DNA of 64,000 nucleotides from Lachnospiraceae bacterium. GTDB taxonomy: Bacteria; Bacillota; Clostridia; Lachnospirales; Lachnospiraceae. Numbering within the stretch: the first letter of the stretch is position 1; every line of letters starts with the position of its first letter. Positions 54,307 through 63,928 of this stretch are shown piece after piece. The notes under the pieces were generated by a model that was not told where the DNA came from, searched no databases, and saw only the letters and a program-made list of their open reading frames with translations. The stretch is from contig JAFSDJ010000040.1 in the NCBI GenBank assembly GCA_017436305.1, positions 1-64,000 on the forward strand, in the 5' to 3' direction. The position numbers and the translations under genes are program-made.

Positions 54307-54957
54307 GTGGAAGAAAAAGAAATTTCACAGGCTGTTATAGGGCGGCTGCCACGATATTATCGCTATCTTGGGGATTTGAAGGATGAGGGAATAGAGCGAA
54401 TTTCCTCACAGGATTTAAGTAAGTTAATGCAGGTGACTGCATCCCAGATTAGACAGGATTTTAACAACTTCGGTGGATTTGGACAACAGGGCTACGGATA
54501 CAATGTAGAGTACCTTTATGAGGAAATTGGAAAAATATTAGGGCTATATCAGGAACATAATCTGGTTTTAATTGGCGCAGGAAATTTAGGTCAGGCTCTT
54601 GCTAATTATGTTAATTTTGAAAAAAGAGGTTTTTTAATCAGAGGTATTTTTGATTCCAATGAAGAGTTATTGGGAAAGGAAGTAAGAGGGATACCGGTAA
54701 ATTCTATGGAGAAGTTAGAGGTATTTGTCAGAGAGAACGACATCGACATTGCAGTACTGACAATTCCAAAAACAAGTGCAGAAGAAGTAGCGGAGAGACT
54801 TGTTCAGTGTGGCATCAAAGCTATTTGGAATTTTGCCCATGTAGATTTAAAAGTGCCGGAATTCATTCAGGTAGAAAATGTTCACTTATCTGACAGCCTT
54901 ATGAAGCTGTCCTACAATATAAATCGTTACAATAATGAAAAGAAGGTAAAAGAATAA
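54307..54957 (+). CDS. rex: Redox-sensing transcriptional repressor Rex
   Basis: Senses the NADH/NAD+ ratio and represses fermentation and respiration genes. The 216-residue protein has an N-terminal winged helix with RLPRYYRYL and the recognition region ITASQIRQDFNNFGGFGQQGYGY-like pattern (about 45-65). The Rossmann motif LIGAGNLGQAL (about 94-104) and a C-terminal swapped helix follow. Start is GTG 54307 after AGGAGG. It heads a run of co-directional housekeeping genes. Confidence 0.96.
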   Translation: MEEKEISQAVIGRLPRYYRYLGDLKDEGIERISSQDLSKLMQVTASQIRQDFNNFGGFGQQGYGYNVEYLYEEIGKILGLYQEHNLVLIGAGNLGQALANYVNFEKRGFLIRGIFDSNEELLGKEVRGIPVNSMEKLEVFVRENDIDIAVLTIPKTSAEEVAERLVQCGIKAIWNFAHVDLKVPEFIQVENVHLSDSLMKLSYNINRYNNEKKVKE

Positions 54958-54967
54958 GGGTGATTGT

Positions 54968-55588
54968 ATGAATCCTACAAGAGAAGACTTCGAAAAAGCG
55001 TTAGCAGATAAAAACATACCGGTTCTTACATTAGACAATAAGTGGCATCAGGTTTTTGACGGCTATAAGCAGAATAAGCGAATAAAGAAACTGGAAACTC
55101 AGTTGAACGATCTGATTAAAAAGCAAGGAAAATATACAACAGAAAGTAAAGATATTAAAAAGCTAAAAGCAAAGCTTATGAAAGAAATTGTAGCAGCAAT
55201 GGATGAAATCGGAGAAGAAAAGAAAAATCCAAAGCTGGAAAAAAAGCTGGATGAAAAAACAAGGCTAATTAATGAATGTAACGAAAAAATAAAAGAGTAT
55301 AATGAGGAGCTTTTAGAACTTCCTGCCCAAATTAAGAAGATAAATTATGAGCTTATGTTAGAGACGATGGAATTATGCTACGGGGCTTTAAAACAGAACG
55401 GTCAGGAAATAAAAGAAATTGGTGCATGGATTACTAATATACGGGGAGAATTAAAGAAAAAGGTAATTAGAAAACAGGAAAAAGAAAGAGAAAGTCAAAG
55501 ACTTTATTCTTTTATGCACGATATTTTCGGAGCAGAAGTAATTGAAATATTTGATATGGAATATTTAAAGAAGGACGATGAAAATTAG
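54968..55588 (+). CDS. Unrecognised coiled-coil protein
   Basis: The 206-residue protein is highly charged (Lys/Glu-rich) and helical, with heptad-like coiled coil from about 35 to 115 and again from about 150 to 185. It has no membrane helix or catalytic motif. It lies ten bases after rex and two bases before the NAD(P)HX repair gene, so it belongs to that operon. I do not recognise the family; a structural or adaptor role is possible but unsupported. Confidence 0.75.
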   Translation: MNPTREDFEKALADKNIPVLTLDNKWHQVFDGYKQNKRIKKLETQLNDLIKKQGKYTTESKDIKKLKAKLMKEIVAAMDEIGEEKKNPKLEKKLDEKTRLINECNEKIKEYNEELLELPAQIKKINYELMLETMELCYGALKQNGQEIKEIGAWITNIRGELKKKVIRKQEKERESQRLYSFMHDIFGAEVIEIFDMEYLKKDDEN

Positions 55589-55590
55589 TC

Positions 55591-57147
55591 ATGAAATATG
55601 TACTTGACAAAGCTTCCATGAAGCAATGTGATAACTTAACAATTACACAATTTAAGGTGCCGGCCATGGTTCTGATGGAACGTGCGGCACTTTCTGTTTG
55701 TGGGGAAATCAGCAAAAGATTTCAAAGCGGTAACGTATTAATTGCCTGTGGAAACGGAAATAACGGCGGAGATGGTTATGCTCTTGGCAGAATGTTGGAA
55801 GAAAAGGGGTTTGTTGTAGAATATTTGCAGGTTGATAATCTTAATAAGCTTACAAAGGAGACAAAAGCCCAGTTAGACATTCTGAATGCCTATGGAATAA
55901 AAGCAGGCACAGAGCTCTTAAAGGAAGAATATACTATTGTAATAGATGCTGTTTTTGGAATCGGGCTTTCCAGAGAAATTACAGGAAACTATAAAGAAAT
56001 TATAGAGAAATTAAACAATGTAAAAGGTTATAAAATTGCATTGGATATTCCAAGTGGTATTTGTGCAGACACAGGAAACATATTGGGATGTTGCTTTCAG
56101 GCAGACTTAACAGTTACCTTTGGCTACTTAAAAAAAGGCCTTTTATTATTTCCGGGAACAGAGTATGTCGGAGAAGTAATATGTACTGATATTGGTATTA
56201 GAGAGGCGGCTTTTTTAGGAAACTATCCGGATACCTTTACTTTTGAAAAGGAAGATTTATCCCTAATTCCCAAAAGAAGGAAAGATGGAAATAAGGGTTC
56301 TTTTGGAAAGGTTTCCGTATTTGCAGGAAACCGTCAGGTTAGCGGAGCCTTACTTTTAGCAGTTATTTCCGCATATCGTTCCGGTTGTGGTTATGTAAAA
56401 GCATTTACAGAGGAAGCAAACAGACCGTTTCTTGCAAGGAAGGTACCGGAAGTAGTAATTGAAACATATATGGATAAACCGGAAGGACTTTTAGAAGACG
56501 AACTTAACAAAATGAAAGAAGTATATGAGTTTGCCACGGAAGTTATTATTGGTCCTGGTATAGGTTTGGACGCCATAGCCGAAGAAATGGTCTGGCATGT
56601 ACTGACTGCAGATAATAAACCCGTTATTATAGACGCGGATGCAATAACAATTATAAGTAGAAATGTGAAAATGCAGGAATACTTGATTCAATCAGCAAAT
56701 TCGCGGAATTTCCCTATTATTCTCACGCCTCACGTGGGTGAATTTGCAAGACTTCTTTCAAAAGACATAAAACAAGTAAAAGAAAATCTTTTACAGGAAG
56801 GGTTAGCGTATGCTAACAAGACCGGGGTTATTCTAGTATGCAAAGAAGCAAGAACTTTGGTAATAAATGGAACTTCCGGTCAGGTATATATAAATTGTTC
56901 CGGCAATGAAGGGATGGCAACAGCAGGAAGCGGTGACGTGCTTACCGGCATGATTGCAGGTATGCTTGGTACGAAAATGGAATACTATAAGGCAGTGTGT
57001 ATGGGTGTTTATATTCATGGACTGTGTGGAGATAAAGCAAAAGAAAAAAGCAGCAGTGCCTATGTTATGGCCTCCGATTTAATAAAAGAGCTGCCTTGTT
57101 TTTTAAATGATAAGCGAAATGCAACAGAAAAGAGGAAAAAAGGATGA
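55591..57147 (+). CDS. nnr: Bifunctional NAD(P)HX epimerase/dehydratase
   Basis: Repairs hydrated NADH and NADPH. The 518-residue protein joins an N-terminal epimerase (YjeF_N, about 1-215; ACGNGNNGGDGYALGR, DAVFGIGL) to a C-terminal ADP-dependent dehydratase (about 225-510; GSFGKVSVFAGN, LTPHVGEFARL, the nucleotide loop AGSGDVLTGMIAG). It overlaps alr by four bases. Its place next to rex links pyridine-nucleotide sensing and repair. A GTTAG-N6-CTAAC palindrome is at 56802. Confidence 0.95.
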   Translation: MKYVLDKASMKQCDNLTITQFKVPAMVLMERAALSVCGEISKRFQSGNVLIACGNGNNGGDGYALGRMLEEKGFVVEYLQVDNLNKLTKETKAQLDILNAYGIKAGTELLKEEYTIVIDAVFGIGLSREITGNYKEIIEKLNNVKGYKIALDIPSGICADTGNILGCCFQADLTVTFGYLKKGLLLFPGTEYVGEVICTDIGIREAAFLGNYPDTFTFEKEDLSLIPKRRKDGNKGSFGKVSVFAGNRQVSGALLLAVISAYRSGCGYVKAFTEEANRPFLARKVPEVVIETYMDKPEGLLEDELNKMKEVYEFATEVIIGPGIGLDAIAEEMVWHVLTADNKPVIIDADAITIISRNVKMQEYLIQSANSRNFPIILTPHVGEFARLLSKDIKQVKENLLQEGLAYANKTGVILVCKEARTLVINGTSGQVYINCSGNEGMATAGSGDVLTGMIAGMLGTKMEYYKAVCMGVYIHGLCGDKAKEKSSSAYVMASDLIKELPCFLNDKRNATEKRKKG

Positions 57148-58343
57148 ATCATTATGACAGGGTTTGTGCCTATGTAGATTTGGATTCAATCAGGTACAAT
57201 TTAGAAAGTATGAAACAAAATTTAAATAAAGATACAAAAATCATGGCTGTAATAAAAACAGATGGCTATGGTCATGGTGCTGTGGCAATTGCCCATGAAA
57301 TAGAAGAGTTACCTTTTTTGTTTGGTTTTGCAACAGCTACTGCGGAGGAGGCTTTCCAGCTTAGAAAGGCAGGAATAAAGAAGCCAATTCTGATTATTGG
57401 TTATACTTTCCCGTATGCTTATGAGCAGTTAATAAAGCAGGATATTTCCATGACCGTGTTTAGAGAAGATATGGTAGAAGAAATAAATCAGATAGCACAG
57501 AAACTTGGAAAAAAAGCAAAGGTTCATATAAAAATAGACACTGCCATGTCAAGAATTGGAGTGAAGCCAAATGAGGAAGGTCTTGCATTCGTAGAAAAAG
57601 TATTAGCAATGGCTAACTTAGAACCGGAAGGAATCTTTACTCATTTTGCCAAGGCAGATGAAATGGATTTATCGAAAGCATATGCCCAGCTTGAACGTTA
57701 CGAAAAATTTTTAGCAAAGGTATCAATGCAGGAAGAGGTTTATGGAAAGCAAATTGCAATAAAGCATTGTTCTAACAGTGCAGCTATTATTGGTATAAAG
57801 GAAGCAAATATGGACATTGTGCGGGCAGGCATTATTTTATATGGTTTAATGCCTTCAGGTGAGGTCAATAAAAATACGGTACCCCTTAAAGCTGCTTTAA
57901 CCTTAAAAAGTCATATTATATACGTAAAGGAAATCGAAAAAGGAGCACAGATAAGCTATGGAGGAACTTTTGAGGCAAAGAGTGATATGAGGATTGCCAC
58001 TATTCCGGTTGGATATGGCGACGGATATCCGAGAGGACTTTCTAATAAAGGCTATGTTCTGATTCACGGTCAAAAGGCCCCTATTTTAGGAAGGGTGTGC
58101 ATGGATCAGTTTATGGTGGATGTGACAGATATAAAAGATGCAAAGGAAAGGGATGAAGTAACTCTCATTGGAAGAGATGGAGAAGAAGAGCTTACCATGG
58201 AATATTTAGGAGACATTTCGGGGAGATTTAATTATGAGCTGGCATGTGATCTGGGAAAAAGAATTCCAAGAGTGTATATAAAAAATGGGCAGATTATTGC
58301 GGCAAAGGATTACTATGAGGACTTAGAACCGGATTATTTTTAA
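57144..58343 (+). CDS. alr: Alanine racemase
   Basis: PLP enzyme making D-alanine for peptidoglycan. The 399-residue protein has the PLP lysine K38 in AVIKTDGYGHGA and the opposing catalytic tyrosine in ISYGGTF. PVGYGDGYPRGL and GRVCMDQFMVD complete the family pattern. The ATG overlaps the nnr stop codon, so translation is coupled. Confidence 0.96.
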   Translation: MNHYDRVCAYVDLDSIRYNLESMKQNLNKDTKIMAVIKTDGYGHGAVAIAHEIEELPFLFGFATATAEEAFQLRKAGIKKPILIIGYTFPYAYEQLIKQDISMTVFREDMVEEINQIAQKLGKKAKVHIKIDTAMSRIGVKPNEEGLAFVEKVLAMANLEPEGIFTHFAKADEMDLSKAYAQLERYEKFLAKVSMQEEVYGKQIAIKHCSNSAAIIGIKEANMDIVRAGIILYGLMPSGEVNKNTVPLKAALTLKSHIIYVKEIEKGAQISYGGTFEAKSDMRIATIPVGYGDGYPRGLSNKGYVLIHGQKAPILGRVCMDQFMVDVTDIKDAKERDEVTLIGRDGEEELTMEYLGDISGRFNYELACDLGKRIPRVYIKNGQIIAAKDYYEDLEPDYF

Positions 58344-58435
58344 AGGCAATTTATAAATTTTTTCCTAAACATTGAATACAACAAAAGAGACTTGGCAATA
58401 ATAGTTGAAAGCTTTTAGAAAAGAGGTTGTAGAAA

Positions 58436-58777
58436 ATGAAACGGGGAGACGTTTATTATGCAGATTTAAGACCGGTAATTGGTTCGGAACAAGGTGGCAT
58501 CAGACCGGTATTGATTGTACAAAATGATGTAGGAAACAAACATAGCCCTACTATTATTTGTGCTGCCATTACATCTAAAATGAACAAAGCAAAGCTTCCG
58601 ACTCATATTGAAATTGAAGCAGAAAGATATCATATGGTAAAGGATTCTGTAGTATTATTGGAACAGCTTAGAACTATTGATAAAAAACGTTTAAAAGAGA
58701 AAATCTGTCATTTAGACAATGAAATTATGCAGAAAGTAAACAAGGCGCTTTTAATTAGTTTAGAGCTAAATACATAA
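58436..58777 (+). CDS. mazF: MazF/NdoA-type endoribonuclease without a visible antitoxin
   Basis: The 113-residue protein starts [31 protein letters not shown], of which RPVLIVQND is the typical PemK/MazF core, followed by [12 protein letters not shown] and the [10 protein letters not shown] segment. MazF toxins cut mRNA at short sequences. The 92 bases between alr and this gene cannot encode an antitoxin, and nothing antitoxin-like follows. AGAGGTTG is a weak ribosome site. An alr-mazF order is common in Firmicutes, where the antitoxin may be separate. Confidence 0.92.
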   Translation: MKRGDVYYADLRPVIGSEQGGIRPVLIVQNDVGNKHSPTIICAAITSKMNKAKLPTHIEIEAERYHMVKDSVVLLEQLRTIDKKRLKEKICHLDNEIMQKVNKALLISLELNT

Positions 58778-58792
58778 GAAAAGACACAGGGT

Positions 58793-58822
58793 TTGACGAA
58801 GAGGCTTAGAATATGATATATT
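58793..58822 (+). promoter_or_regulatory. Candidate SigA promoter of the CBS/CorC gene
   Basis: TTGACG (58793-58798), an 18-base spacer and TATATT (58817-58822), 64 bases before the start codon. Confidence 0.55.
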
Positions 58823-58885
58823 TTAGGATAGTTCTTTATTTAGATTTAGAATTAAAAGGGTATATTTTATAAAAAGGAGTTTAAG

Positions 58886-59749
58886 ATGGAGGAAGGATCA
58901 CCCAAGAGTCATAATTTTTTTAACCGTATTTTCGGCGGGCATCAGAATGAGGAAATAGAAGATGAAATTATTTCTATGGTAAATGAAGGCCATGAGCAGG
59001 GAGTGCTTCATGACAGTGAGGCTCAGATGATAACTAATATTTTTGAGTTTTCTGATAAAGAAGCAAGAGAAATTATGACTCATCGCTCAAATATTGTGGC
59101 GATTGATGGAAATACGACATTACAGGAAGCGGTTATATTTATGTTAAATGAGAAGTACAGCCGGTATCCTGTATACATAGATAATCTGGACCATATAGTA
59201 GGAATGATTCATGTAAAGGATGCTTTTAAGGAACTGCAGGAAGGGAAAAATAGTGACAAACCTGTAAAAAATATTAAACGGATTATCCGGGAAGCAAAAT
59301 TTGTGCCGGAGACAAGAAATATTGATACACTGTTTCGCAATATGCAGGCTTTAAAAATTCACATTGTAATCATAATTGATGAATATGGACAAACTTCCGG
59401 ATTAATTGCCATGGAAGATATTTTAGAAGAAATCGTAGGAAACATTTTGGATGAGTACGATGAGGATCTGGTGTTTATTAAAGAAAAAGGGAAAGATACT
59501 TATGAAATTGACGGTCTTACCCATTTAGATGAGTTAGAGGAACGCTTTGGTATTTTGTTTGAAGATGAAGAGGTAGAAACCTTAAACGGCTTTATGGTTT
59601 CCAGACTTGAGAGGATTCCAAATCCGGATGATTTGTTTGATATGGATTACGGCGGATATAACTTTAAGGTATTATCCGTAGAAAATAAAGTTATTAAACG
59701 AGTTTTAGTGACAAAATTAAAAGAAAAAAATAAACAAGGAGAAGAGTAA
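58886..59749 (+). CDS. CBS-pair/CorC-HlyC domain protein (TlyC/CorC-like)
   Basis: The 287-residue protein has an IMTHR segment leading into two CBS domains (about 63-190; [22 protein letters not shown] and the second ending [19 protein letters not shown]). A C-terminal CorC_HlyC transporter-associated domain (about 200-285) follows. It lacks the DUF21 membrane domain of full magnesium exporters, so it is the soluble CorC form, probably regulating metal or nucleotide-linked transport. AAGGAG precedes the ATG; yebC starts one base after its stop. Confidence 0.88.
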   Translation: MEEGSPKSHNFFNRIFGGHQNEEIEDEIISMVNEGHEQGVLHDSEAQMITNIFEFSDKEAREIMTHRSNIVAIDGNTTLQEAVIFMLNEKYSRYPVYIDNLDHIVGMIHVKDAFKELQEGKNSDKPVKNIKRIIREAKFVPETRNIDTLFRNMQALKIHIVIIIDEYGQTSGLIAMEDILEEIVGNILDEYDEDLVFIKEKGKDTYEIDGLTHLDELEERFGILFEDEEVETLNGFMVSRLERIPNPDDLFDMDYGGYNFKVLSVENKVIKRVLVTKLKEKNKQGEE

Positions 59750-59750
59750 C

Positions 59751-60482
59751 ATGTCAGGACATTCAAAATTTGCAAACATTAAACATAAAAAGGAAAAAAA
59801 TGATGCTGCAAAAGGAAAGATTTTTACTATTATCGGTAGAGAAATTGCAGTTGCAGTAAAAGAAGGCGGCGGACCGGATCCGGCTAATAACTTTAAGCTC
59901 GCTGCTGTTATTGCAAAAGCAAAAGCAAACAACATGCCAAACGATACAATTGAAAGAGGTATTAAAAAGGCAGCCGGTGAAGTAGGAAATGTAAATTACG
60001 AGCATATTACATACGAAGGCTATGGACCCAACGGAATTGCTATTATTGTAGAAGCTTTAACAGATAATAAAAACCGTACAGCCGGTAATGTAAGAAGTGC
60101 ATTTACAAAAGGAAACGGAAGTATTGGCACACCTGGCTGTGTATCCTTTATGTTTGATAAAAAAGGACAGATTATTATTGATAAAGAAGAATGTGATTTA
60201 GAAGCGGATGACCTTATGATGCTGGCATTAGATGCAGGAGCAGAGGATTTTGCAGAAGAAGAGGACAGCTTTGAAATTACAACAGATCCTGATGAATTTA
60301 CAAATGTATATAATGCGTTAGAAAAAGAGGGAATTAAAATGGCTTCTGCAGAAGTTACTATGATTCCACAGACTTATGTGGAGCTTACAGATGAAGCAGC
60401 TGTTAAATCCTTACAAAAGACTTTGGATTTGTTGGATGATGATGATGACGTTCAGGCAGTATATCATAACTGGGAGGAATAA
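59751..60482 (+). CDS. yebC: YebC/PmpR family protein
   Basis: The 243-residue protein starts [19 protein letters not shown] and has GGGPDPANN and EGYGPNG, hallmark YebC segments. The family has been described as transcription regulators and, more recently, as helping ribosomes at proline-rich stretches. AAGGAGAAG precedes the ATG. Confidence 0.96.
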   Translation: MSGHSKFANIKHKKEKNDAAKGKIFTIIGREIAVAVKEGGGPDPANNFKLAAVIAKAKANNMPNDTIERGIKKAAGEVGNVNYEHITYEGYGPNGIAIIVEALTDNKNRTAGNVRSAFTKGNGSIGTPGCVSFMFDKKGQIIIDKEECDLEADDLMMLALDAGAEDFAEEEDSFEITTDPDEFTNVYNALEKEGIKMASAEVTMIPQTYVELTDEAAVKSLQKTLDLLDDDDDVQAVYHNWEE

Positions 60483-60485
60483 AAT

Positions 60486-61766
60486 ATGAGCAAATATCAG
60501 CCGGAAACAATATGTATTCAGTCAGGTTGGAAACCGGGAAAAGGAGAACCGAGAGTACTTCCGATTTATCAAAGTACTACTTTTAAATACGACACTACAG
60601 ATCAGATGGGCAAATTGTTTGATTTAGAGGAGTCAGGATATTTTTACACAAGACTTCAAAATCCGACAAATGATTTTGTAGCACAAAAGATTTGTGAACT
60701 GGAAGGTGGCGTAGGTGCCATGCTTACCTCATCCGGACAGGCTGCTAACTACTATGCAGTTTTTAACATTTGTGAAGCGGGAGACCACTGTATTATGTCT
60801 TCCACAATTTACGGTGGAACTTTCAATTTACTTACAGTAACCATGAAAAAAATGGGAATTGAATGCACTGTTGTAGACCCGGATTTACCGGCAGAAGAGT
60901 TAGAAAAAGCTTTTAAATTAAATACAAAGTGTGTACTGGCAGAAAGTGTTGCAAATCCTGCATTAGTGGTGCTTGACATAGAAAAGTTTGCAATGCTTGC
61001 ACATAAACACGGAGTACCTTTGATTGTTGATAATACATTCCCAACTCCAATTAATTGTCGTCCTTTTGAATTTGGGGCAGATATTGTTACACATTCTACT
61101 ACAAAATATATGGATGGACATGCTACCTGTGTAGGTGGTGTTATTGTAGACAGTGGAAATTTTGAATGGAGCAAATATCCGGATAAATTCCCGGGACTTT
61201 GTTTACCGGACGAGTCTTATCACGGAGTAGTTTATACAGAAAAATTCGGAAAAGCAGCTTATATTACAAAAGCAACAGTACAGCTTATGAGAGACTTAGG
61301 CTCAATCCAGTCTCCACAAAACGCATTTTATTTAAATTTAGGATTGGAAACTTTACATTTAAGAGTTCCCCGTCACTGTGAAAATGCTTTAAAAGTAGCG
61401 GAATATCTGGAAAATCATGAAAAAGTGGCCTTTGTAAATTATCCGGGACTAAAAAGTGATAAGTATTACCAATTGGCACAGAAGTATATGCCAAAGGGAA
61501 GTTGTGGTGTTATTTCTTTTGTTCTAAAAGGTGGAAGAGAGAATGCTGTGACGTTTATGGATAGTCTTGAACTGGCAGCCATTGTAACTCATGTGGCAGA
61601 TGCCAGAACATGCGTGCTTCATCCTGCCAGCCATACTCATAGACAGATGAATGACGAGCAATTAAAAGAAGCCGGAGTTGATCCGGGACTTATCAGACTT
61701 TCTGTTGGTATTGAAAATGTAGAGGATATTATTAGGGATTTAGAGCAGGCACTGAATAAGGCATAA
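60486..61766 (+). CDS. metY: O-acetylhomoserine sulfhydrylase (Cys/Met PLP family)
   Basis: Makes homocysteine (or methionine) from O-acetylhomoserine and sulfide or methanethiol. The 426-residue protein has the PLP lysine K207 in HSTTKYMDGH, the N-terminal QSTTF..YFYTRLQNPT pattern and SSGQAANYYA. The length and the large loop before PESYHG fit the MetY subgroup rather than MetB/MetC; a methionine gamma-lyase cannot be excluded. It starts three bases after yebC, whose last codons (GGGAGGA) provide the ribosome site. Confidence 0.88.
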   Translation: MSKYQPETICIQSGWKPGKGEPRVLPIYQSTTFKYDTTDQMGKLFDLEESGYFYTRLQNPTNDFVAQKICELEGGVGAMLTSSGQAANYYAVFNICEAGDHCIMSSTIYGGTFNLLTVTMKKMGIECTVVDPDLPAEELEKAFKLNTKCVLAESVANPALVVLDIEKFAMLAHKHGVPLIVDNTFPTPINCRPFEFGADIVTHSTTKYMDGHATCVGGVIVDSGNFEWSKYPDKFPGLCLPDESYHGVVYTEKFGKAAYITKATVQLMRDLGSIQSPQNAFYLNLGLETLHLRVPRHCENALKVAEYLENHEKVAFVNYPGLKSDKYYQLAQKYMPKGSCGVISFVLKGGRENAVTFMDSLELAAIVTHVADARTCVLHPASHTHRQMNDEQLKEAGVDPGLIRLSVGIENVEDIIRDLEQALNKA

Positions 61767-61848
61767 GCAGTCAAAAGATATGTTATTGTCCATATATGAA
61801 CAGTAATATAATAACGGAAGTTTTCATAAGATATGAAAGGAAATGCAA

Positions 61849-62802
61849 ATGGATAGATTAGCAATCGTAGTACCATGTTACAACGAAGAAGAAGCCTTAC
61901 CTTTTTCAATAAAAGAGTTAAAGCGCGTATTAGATGATTTGGTAAAAAAAGAAAAAATCAGTAAAGACAGCTTCATGCTTTTGGTGGATGATGGCAGTAA
62001 AGATAAAACATGGGAAACTATTGATAAGACTCATAAAGAGGATAAACAGGTCTTTGGTTTGAAATTAGCCGGAAATGTGGGGCATCAGTATGCCCTTACA
62101 GCTGGGCTTATTGAAGCAGGAAAGTTAGCGGATATTACCATTTCTATTGATGCGGATTTACAGGACGATACTGACGTAATTGAAGAGATGGTAGATAAAT
62201 TTCATCAGGGCAAGGACATCGTTTATGGTGTTCGTAATGACAGAAAAAAGGATTCTTTCTTTAAGAGAACTACTGCACAGGGATTTTACAAAGTAATGAG
62301 CATGATGGGAGTAAAAACAGTATACAATCATGCAGATTTTCGTCTTATGAGCAAACGGGCAGTAGAGCATTTTTCTAAGTTTGGAGAAAGCAATTTGTTT
62401 TTAAGAGGTATGGTTCCGCTAATTGGATATGAAACAGATTGTGTATATTATGAAAGAAAGGAAAGAGTGGCCGGAGAATCAAAGTATCCGTTAAAGAAGA
62501 TGATTGCCCTTGCATGGAATGGAATTACCTCCTTTAGTGTAAAACCAATTAATCTGATTTTAGGAATGGGATTGTTTATTCTTTTTCTTTGCGTGTTAGC
62601 TGCTATTTATGCTTTTGTTTCTTATTTATCAGGAAGCACTGTAGCAGGATGGACGTCTCTTATTTTATCAATCTGGTTTTTAGGTGGTTTGCAGCTTATC
62701 TCCATTGGACTTATTGGACAGTATATTGGAAAGATTTATACAGAGGTGAAAAACAGACCAAGATATAATATCGAAATATTATTGGCTGATGAAGAAATAT
62801 AA
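61849..62802 (+). CDS. Family 2 glycosyltransferase with two C-terminal membrane helices (GtrB-like)
   Basis: The 317-residue protein has a GT-A domain (about 1-225) with IVVPCYNEEEALP, LVDDGSKDKTW, the metal-binding DADLQDD and VYGVRNDRKK. Two membrane helices (about 232-258 and 265-292) follow. This is the layout of enzymes that load a sugar on undecaprenyl phosphate. ATG 61849 follows AAAGGA at seven bases. The next gene encodes a membrane protein that may or may not be related. Confidence 0.9.
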   Translation: MDRLAIVVPCYNEEEALPFSIKELKRVLDDLVKKEKISKDSFMLLVDDGSKDKTWETIDKTHKEDKQVFGLKLAGNVGHQYALTAGLIEAGKLADITISIDADLQDDTDVIEEMVDKFHQGKDIVYGVRNDRKKDSFFKRTTAQGFYKVMSMMGVKTVYNHADFRLMSKRAVEHFSKFGESNLFLRGMVPLIGYETDCVYYERKERVAGESKYPLKKMIALAWNGITSFSVKPINLILGMGLFILFLCVLAAIYAFVSYLSGSTVAGWTSLILSIWFLGGLQLISIGLIGQYIGKIYTEVKNRPRYNIEILLADEEI

Positions 62803-62893
62803 ATCTCTTAAGGTACTTAAACGTTCGAAACAAGTTGTGGGTGGCAGGTCCTGTAGGTAAATTATAAATGTATTAGAAAGCAGGGAATGTGAT

Positions 62894-63841
62894 ATGGAAG
62901 AAAACAAGAGAAGAAGGCTATTTGCAGGTTTAAAAATTACACTGTTTTTTTTAGCTCTTTTCGCTATGTTTTATTACTTGTATCATAGTCCCTTTTCTTA
63001 TTTTAATAATAGTTATGGACTTTTAGCAGGACCAAAAGGGCAGATTATAGTAACAAATTTTGTGGATGTTTTGGATTATATATATATTAATTGTATTCAT
63101 GTCCTTTACTTGTTTTTAGGAGAGAAATCCAGTGTTGTAATTGGGTTTCATATATTTGTTCGTTTAATAAATTGTCTGTTGCTCTTTTTATGTTTTTGGA
63201 ATTTAAAAAAGATGTATCCGGCGGTAATTTTTACAGGAATATATGGAGTGACCCCTTTTTTACTTCATAGATTTTATATGCTGGATGGGATTATAATTGC
63301 TGAGTTTTTTGTTTTGCTGCTTTTGTTTATTGTGGCTTCTATTGGAAAGGCAATTTTACAGAGAAACGGGAAAAAGGAACAGAGTTCAAAACATGTAGAA
63401 ATTATAGGTCAGCCAGAGGAGAAGATAGGGATGGGTGAAAGTGTGAATCATATGGAGAAGAAAGAGAATCCGAACTTTTTAGAAATTAGCGATGAAGAAA
63501 TTCGCAGGAATGCTATGATTGCTGCAGGGCTTTTGCCGGCTGACAATGGGAAAACGATGATTCTTAAGCCTGATGCATTTGTGAATAGTCTGACTAAATC
63601 AGGTTCGGCTGTAGCAGATACGGCTACACCAAGTTCGGTTACAACGATTACAGATACACCAGTTCCGGCGGCAGAAGAAAATAAAAAACCGAATTTATCC
63701 CATACGCAATTTATTGAAAATCCACTTCCGGTTCCCAAAAGACATGTAAAAAAAGAAATGGATTATGAGTATCAGGTTCCGGAGAATAAGATGTATTATG
63801 ATATAGAGGAGCCGGAGAAAAATTATTTTGACATTGAATAA
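62894..63841 (+). CDS. Unrecognised membrane protein with a long cytoplasmic tail
   Basis: The 315-residue protein has about four hydrophobic segments in its first 155 residues (near 12-30, 62-76, 80-103 and 110-152). A hydrophilic tail of about 160 residues follows, rich in Glu, Lys, Pro and Thr/Ala (around 230-260). The last 60 residues are Tyr/Glu-rich and end YDIEEPEKNYFDIE. No enzyme motif is visible. The tail looks disordered and could bind partners. GCAGGGAATG is a weak ribosome site. Confidence 0.7.
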   Translation: MEENKRRRLFAGLKITLFFLALFAMFYYLYHSPFSYFNNSYGLLAGPKGQIIVTNFVDVLDYIYINCIHVLYLFLGEKSSVVIGFHIFVRLINCLLLFLCFWNLKKMYPAVIFTGIYGVTPFLLHRFYMLDGIIIAEFFVLLLLFIVASIGKAILQRNGKKEQSSKHVEIIGQPEEKIGMGESVNHMEKKENPNFLEISDEEIRRNAMIAAGLLPADNGKTMILKPDAFVNSLTKSGSAVADTATPSSVTTITDTPVPAAEENKKPNLSHTQFIENPLPVPKRHVKKEMDYEYQVPENKMYYDIEEPEKNYFDIE

Positions 63842-63868
63842 ATGATTAAAGATTTGTAAAGAACTAAG

Positions 63869-63891
63869 AAGGAGCATTTGCTCCTTTTTTT
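63869..63891 (+). terminator. Intrinsic terminator
   Basis: AAGGAGC-ATTT-GCTCCTT is a perfect seven-base stem followed by T residues. Confidence 0.85.
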
Positions 63892-63928
63892 GTTATAGTA
63901 ACATGGAAAATTGGAAAGGGGAATTAAA

